Shown here in pieces: positions 5,024-8,145 of a stretch of 8,145 bases of DNA. Source of the stretch: ZC4RG19 sp036279475 (lineage in GTDB: Bacteria > Actinomycetota > Acidimicrobiia > Acidimicrobiales > VFJN01). Numbering within the stretch: position 1 is the first letter of the stretch; each line of letters begins with the position of its first letter. Under the pieces are notes generated by a model that did no database searches, had not been told where the DNA came from, and saw nothing but the letters and a program-made list of their open reading frames with translations. The stretch is from the NCBI GenBank assembly GCA_036279475.1, contig DASUJB010000218.1:1-8145 (forward strand). The letters are read 5' to 3'. The position numbers and the translations under genes are program-made.

Positions 5024-6388
5024 CTACTCGGCGGCGTCGGCCAGGGCCTCGGCCAGCGACGGGTGCACCAGGAGGCTCTCGACGATGTCGTTGACCTTGA
5101 GCCCGTTGGTGACGGCCACGGCCAGCACCGAGATCAGCTCGGCGGCCGAGTGCCCGACGATCGACCCGCCCAGCACCACGCCCGTGGCCGGGTCGGACAG
5201 GATCTTCACGAACCCGGTCGTCTCGTTGTTGATGAGCGCCTTGGCCGAGGCCGAGAACGGCACCTTGGTGACCCGCAGCTTCCGGCCCTCGGCGAAGGCG
5301 TCGGCCTCGGCCAGGCCCACGTCGGCGATCTCCGGCTCGGTGAAGATGGCGGAGGCGGCCTTGTCGTAGTCGAGGTGGCGGTGCACCCGGGTGTGCAGGC
5401 CCATGACGTGCTCGGCGATCTTGCGCCCCTGCATCGAGGCCACCGAGGACAGCGGGAGCTTCCCCGACAGGTCACCGGCCGCGTAGATGTGGGGCACGTT
5501 GGTGACGCAGTGGTGGTTGACGGGCACGTAGCCGGCCGGGTCGACGTCGACGCCGGCGGCGTCGAGGCCCAGCCCGTCGCTGTTGGGGATGGACCCGATG
5601 GCCAGGAGGGCGTGGCTGCCACGCGCCACCCGGCCGTCGGAGCACCGCACCGCCACCCCACCGTCGTCGGTGCGGTCGATGCCCTGGGCCCGGGCACCCT
5701 TGTAGAGCTGGACGCCCCGCCGCAGCAGCTCCGCCTCCAGCGCCGCCGCCACCTCGGGATCCTTCTGGGGCAGCACCTGCTGGCGGCTGACGATCAACGT
5801 GACCTGGCTGCCGAGCGACGAGAACATGTGCACGAGCTCGACCCCGGTGACCCCCGAGCCGATCACCACCAGGTGCTCGGGCATGTCGGCCGGCGGGTAG
5901 GCGTCGCGGGTGGTGAGGATGCGCTCGCCGTCGACGGCCGCCCACCCCGGGATGCGGGGCCGGCTGCCGGTGGCCAGCAGGACGGCGTCGGCCTCGACCT
6001 CGCGCACGCCCTGCGCCGTCTCGACCACCACCTCGTGGGGGCCCTCGAGCCGGCCGGCACCGTGGATCATGCGGACGTCCTGGCTGCGCAGCAGGTCGAC
6101 GACGTTCTGCTCGAGCCGGGCCTCGATGGCCTTGATGCGCTGCCGCAGGCCCTCGAGGTCGAGCTGGGGCGGCCCCGTCGAGACGCCCATGCCGGCGCTG
6201 GCACCGACGTCGCCCATCGCCGCCGCGGTGGCGATCATCGCCTTGGACGGGATGCAGTCGAGGAGGTGGGCGGCGCCGCCCACGATGTCGCGCTCGACCA
6301 TCGTCACCTCGGCCCCCAGCCGAGCGGCGGTCGTGGCCGCGGTGTTGCCGGCCGGGCCACCACCGACGATGACGAAGCGCAGGGGCAC
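5024..6388 (-). CDS. lpdA: LpdA-like NAD(P)H:quinone reductase / dihydrolipoamide dehydrogenase homologue lacking one redox cysteine
   Basis: The 454-aa protein is a FAD-dependent pyridine nucleotide-disulfide oxidoreductase. It shows the FAD-binding GGGPAG at 9-14, an NAD(P)-binding GSGVTG at 177-182, the second FAD motif IYAAGD at 301-306, and a C-terminal dimerisation domain. Dihydrolipoamide dehydrogenases carry C-x4-C in GGTCLNVGCIPSK; here the segment reads GGAAHLLDCIPSK, with Ala40 in place of the first cysteine and only Cys45 left. A disulfide-based lipoamide reaction is therefore unlikely. The sequence closely resembles M. tuberculosis LpdA (Rv3303c, by recollection), described as an NAD(P)H:quinone reductase. 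Unlike that protein, the C-terminal HPSLAE (His442, Glu447) keeps the family's His-Glu dyad. No pyruvate or oxoglutarate dehydrogenase genes are adjacent. The GTG start is backed by TAGCCT 6 nt upstream and by the immediate Rossmann strand. It may also resemble soluble transhydrogenases; the quinone reductase call is the better fit. Confidence 0.87.
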   Translation of the reverse strand: MPLRFVIVGGGPAGNTAATTAARLGAEVTMVERDIVGGAAHLLDCIPSKAMIATAAAMGDVGASAGMGVSTGPPQLDLEGLRQRIKAIEARLEQNVVDLLRSQDVRMIHGAGRLEGPHEVVVETAQGVREVEADAVLLATGSRPRIPGWAAVDGERILTTRDAYPPADMPEHLVVIGSGVTGVELVHMFSSLGSQVTLIVSRQQVLPQKDPEVAAALEAELLRRGVQLYKGARAQGIDRTDDGGVAVRCSDGRVARGSHALLAIGSIPNSDGLGLDAAGVDVDPAGYVPVNHHCVTNVPHIYAAGDLSGKLPLSSVASMQGRKIAEHVMGLHTRVHRHLDYDKAASAIFTEPEIADVGLAEADAFAEGRKLRVTKVPFSASAKALINNETTGFVKILSDPATGVVLGGSIVGHSAAELISVLAVAVTNGLKVNDIVESLLVHPSLAEALADAAE

Positions 6389-6394
6389 CCGGCC

Positions 6395-6400
6395 AGGCTA
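6395..6400 (-). promoter_or_regulatory. Putative -10 element (TAGCCT) of the lpdA-like gene, leaderless geometry
   Basis: On the minus strand TAGCCT fits TANNNT and is followed by exactly 6 nt (GGCCGG) and the GTG start at 6388. This is the same arrangement and nearly the same hexamer as at pabB (TAGGCT, 6 nt, GTG). The element directly abuts the 9-bp inverted repeat at 6401-6433. Confidence 0.55.
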
Positions 6401-6433
6401 GCGGTGCCCCGGCCCGCCCGGTCCGGGCACCGC
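6401..6433. terminator. Perfect 9-bp inverted repeat between the permease gene and lpdA (terminator or operator)
   Basis: GCGGTGCCC (6401-6409) and GGGCACCGC (6425-6433) are perfect complements around a 15-nt loop. On the minus strand it begins 6 nt after the permease stop codon, as expected for a terminator of the upstream ABC transporter genes, but no T-run follows. It also fills the spacer and -35 region of the lpdA promoter, so it could be a repressor or activator site. The two roles are not exclusive. Confidence 0.45.
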
Positions 6434-6438
6434 CCGGC

Positions 6439-7221
6439 TCAGTCCGCCGACCGCGACAGCCGGACCAGGCGGTGGTCGGGGGTGAAGAGCTGCCGGGTGA
6501 GCCCCAGCCCGATGACCACGACGTCGGTGGCCACGCACCCCAGGATGAGGTACATGATGGCCGCCTGCACCAGCACGGCGTCCACCGGGTCGGCACCGGC
6601 CAGGATGAGGCCGGTCATGGCGCCGGGGAGGAAGACGAGGCCCACCGCCTTGGTGCTCTCGATCTGCGAGGTGAGGGCGGTGCGCAGGGCGGCGCGGACG
6701 AAGGGCCCCGACGCCTGCTGCCACGGCTGCCCGAGGGCCAGGCGGGCCTCGACCTCGTGCCGGCGGTCGGCCATCTCGCCGATGATCCGGCGGGCGGCGA
6801 CCACGATGCTGCCGAGGGAGTTGCCGATCATCATGCCGGCGATGGGGACGACGGCCCGGCCGACCATGGGGTAGATGCCCAGGCCGAACACGACCGACAG
6901 GCTGAGCAGGGCCGAGCCCGACGTGGCGGCGAGCGTCAGCCGCGTGATGCCGGGCACCTCGGGGGCACGCCTTCGGGTGGTGAGGGCGGCGACGCCCAGC
7001 ATGACCACCACCCACGCCCAGGCGAACGCCACCGGGGTGTCGTCGTCGACGATGAGGACGAGCACGTAGCCGACCGCCAGGAGCTGGACCAGGGCCCGGC
7101 CCGTCGCCCACAGCATCTCGCGCTCGAGGCGGAGGCCCTGCCAGATCGAGAGGCCCACGGCGACGGCCACGAGGATGAGGGAGAGGGCGAGGCCCCCCCA
7201 CCCGATGGCGGCGTCATCCAC
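6439..7221 (-). CDS. fetB: FetB-family (UPF0014) ABC transporter permease
   Basis: The 260-aa integral membrane protein matches the length of E. coli FetB (YbbM, about 259 aa). Hydrophobic segments lie at roughly 9-29, 42-59, 63-82, 96-119, 122-143, 192-209 and 214-240. Family-like patches are the AGMMIGNSLGS turn at 128-138, a cytoplasmic ADRRHEVEARLALG stretch, and TKAVGLVFLPGAMTGLILAG at 190-209. With its ATPase it should form a transporter; E. coli FetAB is linked to iron export and resistance to oxidative stress, but the substrate here is inferred from family only. The reading frame continues upstream into the ATPase gene; the GTG at 7221 is chosen because it gives the expected N-terminus just ahead of the first membrane segment. 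This start overlaps the ATPase stop by 8 nt, which suggests translational coupling. A nearby ATG at 7217 is in the wrong frame. Confidence 0.86.
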   Translation of the reverse strand: MDDAAIGWGGLALSLILVAVAVGLSIWQGLRLEREMLWATGRALVQLLAVGYVLVLIVDDDTPVAFAWAWVVVMLGVAALTTRRRAPEVPGITRLTLAATSGSALLSLSVVFGLGIYPMVGRAVVPIAGMMIGNSLGSIVVAARRIIGEMADRRHEVEARLALGQPWQQASGPFVRAALRTALTSQIESTKAVGLVFLPGAMTGLILAGADPVDAVLVQAAIMYLILGCVATDVVVIGLGLTRQLFTPDHRLVRLSRSAD

Positions 7222-7999
7222 CGGACGCCCCGGTCCTGCCCCGGCCGTCGCCCTGCCCGCCGGCCGGGGCGGCGCCGTCGGCCGGGGCGGCGCCGTCGGC
7301 CCCACCCGACACCCCGGTGCCCTCGACGCCGGACAGGTAGAGCTGCCGCTCCTCCGCCGTGGCCAGCCGGCCCCGCACCAGCACGACGAGGTCGTCGGCC
7401 AGCCGCCCGGCCTGGTCCAGGTCGTGGGTGACCCACACCATGTCGCGGCCGCCGTCCACCAGGCGGCGGGCGGTCCCCTCGAGGCGGTGGCGGGCACCCG
7501 GGTCGAGCGCCGACGTCGGCTCGTCCATCAGCAGGACCTCGGGCCGCGTGAGGAGGGTGCGGGCCAGGCACATCCGCTGCGCCTCGCCGCCGGACAGGTC
7601 GTCGGCGGGGCGGTCGAGGAACGCGGCGTCGAGGCCGGCGGCGTGGAGGGCGGCGACCATGTCGCCCTCGCCGGCACCGGGGTCGGCGACGAGCAGGTTG
7701 TCCCGGACGGTCCCGGGGAAGGGCGTCGGCACCTGGAAGACCATGCCCACGCGGCGCCGCAGGGCCAGGGGGTCGAGGTCGGCCACCGGCTCGCCCCGGA
7801 ACCGGACCTCGCCCGACGTGGGGACCTCGAGGCGGTCGAGCAGCCGCAGCACGGTGGACTTCCCCGCTCCGGACGGGCCCACGAGGACGGTGATGCCCCC
7901 GGCCCGGATCGAGAGGTCGACGTGGTCGAGGATGCGGTGGCCGTCGACCTCGAGGGACACGTCGTCCAGCTCGAACAGCGGCGGGGCCATCATGCTCAC
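7214..7999 (-). CDS. fetA: ABC transporter ATP-binding protein, FetA-like partner of the permease
   Basis: The 261-aa protein is a complete nucleotide-binding domain: Walker A GPSGAGKST at 41-49, Q-loop Gln89 (GMVFQVPTPFPGTV), signature LSGGEAQR at 135-142, Walker B VLLMDE at 155-160, D-loop SALD at 163-166, and H-loop His192 (WVTHD). It would hydrolyse ATP on the cytoplasmic face to drive the adjacent UPF0014/FetB permease, and that pairing is the main basis for the FetA name. Up to about residue 225 the length fits E. coli FetA. The remaining ~35 residues are a Gly/Ala-rich tail with a duplicated DGAAPA unit, encoded by an 18-nt tandem repeat. The start is uncertain: GTG at 7999 overlaps an upstream TGA as GTGA; ATGs at 7993 and 7990 are alternatives that remove only two or three residues. 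No TANNNT element is found upstream within the window. Confidence 0.9.
   Translation of the reverse strand: MSMMAPPLFELDDVSLEVDGHRILDHVDLSIRAGGITVLVGPSGAGKSTVLRLLDRLEVPTSGEVRFRGEPVADLDPLALRRRVGMVFQVPTPFPGTVRDNLLVADPGAGEGDMVAALHAAGLDAAFLDRPADDLSGGEAQRMCLARTLLTRPEVLLMDEPTSALDPGARHRLEGTARRLVDGGRDMVWVTHDLDQAGRLADDLVVLVRGRLATAEERQLYLSGVEGTGVSGGADGAAPADGAAPAGGQGDGRGRTGASGG
7263..7301. repeat. 18-nt tandem duplication in the 3' end of the ABC ATPase gene
   Basis: The unit GCCGGGGCGGCGCCGTCG occurs at 7263-7280 and again at 7281-7298 without mismatch, plus the first three bases of a third copy. Eighteen nt keeps the frame and encodes the doubled Asp-Gly-Ala-Ala-Pro-Ala in the C-terminal tail. It looks like slippage in a tolerant linker or tail. 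Confidence 0.8.
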
Positions 8000-8145
8000 G
8001 CCCGCCCGGACCGGGCCGGGCCCGGCGCCGCCACGCCGGGCGGGCCTCCGTCCGGCCCCGCCCCCACCGCCACGGCGCCGGGCGGCACCCCCACGGTGGG
8101 AACCGGGACCGGGGCCGCGGATCCCGGGCCGCCGCCGGCTCCTCC
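7996..8145 (-). CDS. Possible 3' end of an upstream leftward gene (low-complexity Pro/Gly/Ala tail)
   Basis: From the right edge, one minus-strand frame is open for 49 codons and ends in a TGA at 7998-7996. That TGA overlaps the GTG start of the ABC ATPase as GTGA, a typical arrangement of coupled operon genes. Third codon positions in this frame are almost all G or C, as in the real genes here. The encoded peptide is rich in Gly, Pro, Ala and Val (for example APVPVPTVGVPPG) with no recognisable domain, so the function cannot be assigned. The other two minus-strand frames are also open over this short GC-rich stretch, so this may be chance, and the region could be non-coding leader DNA. Confidence 0.33.
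   Translation of the reverse strand, partial: GGAGGGPGSAAPVPVPTVGVPPGAVAVGAGPDGGPPGVAAPGPARSGRA

Noticed and set aside
5063..6874. 603-codon plus-strand frame opposite lpdA and the permease
   Set aside because: Antisense to two recognised genes and without its own domain; its His/Asp/Val/Gly-rich composition is typical of complementary GC-biased coding.

Overview
This window is very G+C-rich (by eye about three quarters G+C, with third codon positions almost all G or C). It carries compactly packed housekeeping genes of an actinobacterial kind. Supporting features are a biotin carboxylase fused to its biotin carrier domain (AccA3 type), an LpdA-like flavoprotein, frequent GTG starts and apparently leaderless promoters. 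An acidimicrobial or related actinomycete lineage would fit, but the sequence alone does not prove it. No tRNA, rRNA, CRISPR array, insertion sequence or phage gene is visible.

Layout from left to right: (1) the first 29 codons of a leftward acyl-CoA dehydrogenase-like gene; (2) a 229-nt divergent intergenic region with a -10 element facing each way and a tandem repeat between them; (3) rightward pabB-like and pabC-like genes (p-aminobenzoate branch of folate synthesis), separated by 82 nt that hold two GC hairpins; (4) leftward birA (biotin-protein ligase), convergent with pabC; (5) rightward accA-type biotin carboxylase/BCCP, starting within a few bases of birA, so that the ligase and its substrate share one tiny divergent promoter region; (6) a leftward LpdA-like pyridine nucleotide-disulfide oxidoreductase, convergent with accA; (7) a leftward, translationally overlapping ATPase/permease pair of the FetA/FetB family (putative metal or iron export); (8) possibly the low-complexity 3' end of another leftward gene at the right edge.

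Functional links: pabB and pabC together turn chorismate into p-aminobenzoate, although no glutamine amidotransferase (pabA) is seen here. BirA would biotinylate Lys560 of the neighbouring AccA, which feeds acyl-CoA carboxylation; with the acyl-CoA dehydrogenase this gives a loose lipid and acyl-CoA theme. The LpdA-like reductase and the FetAB-like exporter could both serve redox or iron-stress defence, but that link is inference.

I do not see a new multi-gene system. The signals most worth checking are: a repeated 'TANNNT, 6-7 nt, start codon' arrangement that points to leaderless transcripts at several genes; the overlapping opposed -10 elements between birA and accA; an LpdA-like enzyme that has lost one redox cysteine but kept the His-Glu dyad; a frame-breaking heptanucleotide repeat inside birA; and several perfect inverted or tandem repeats in the gene borders.
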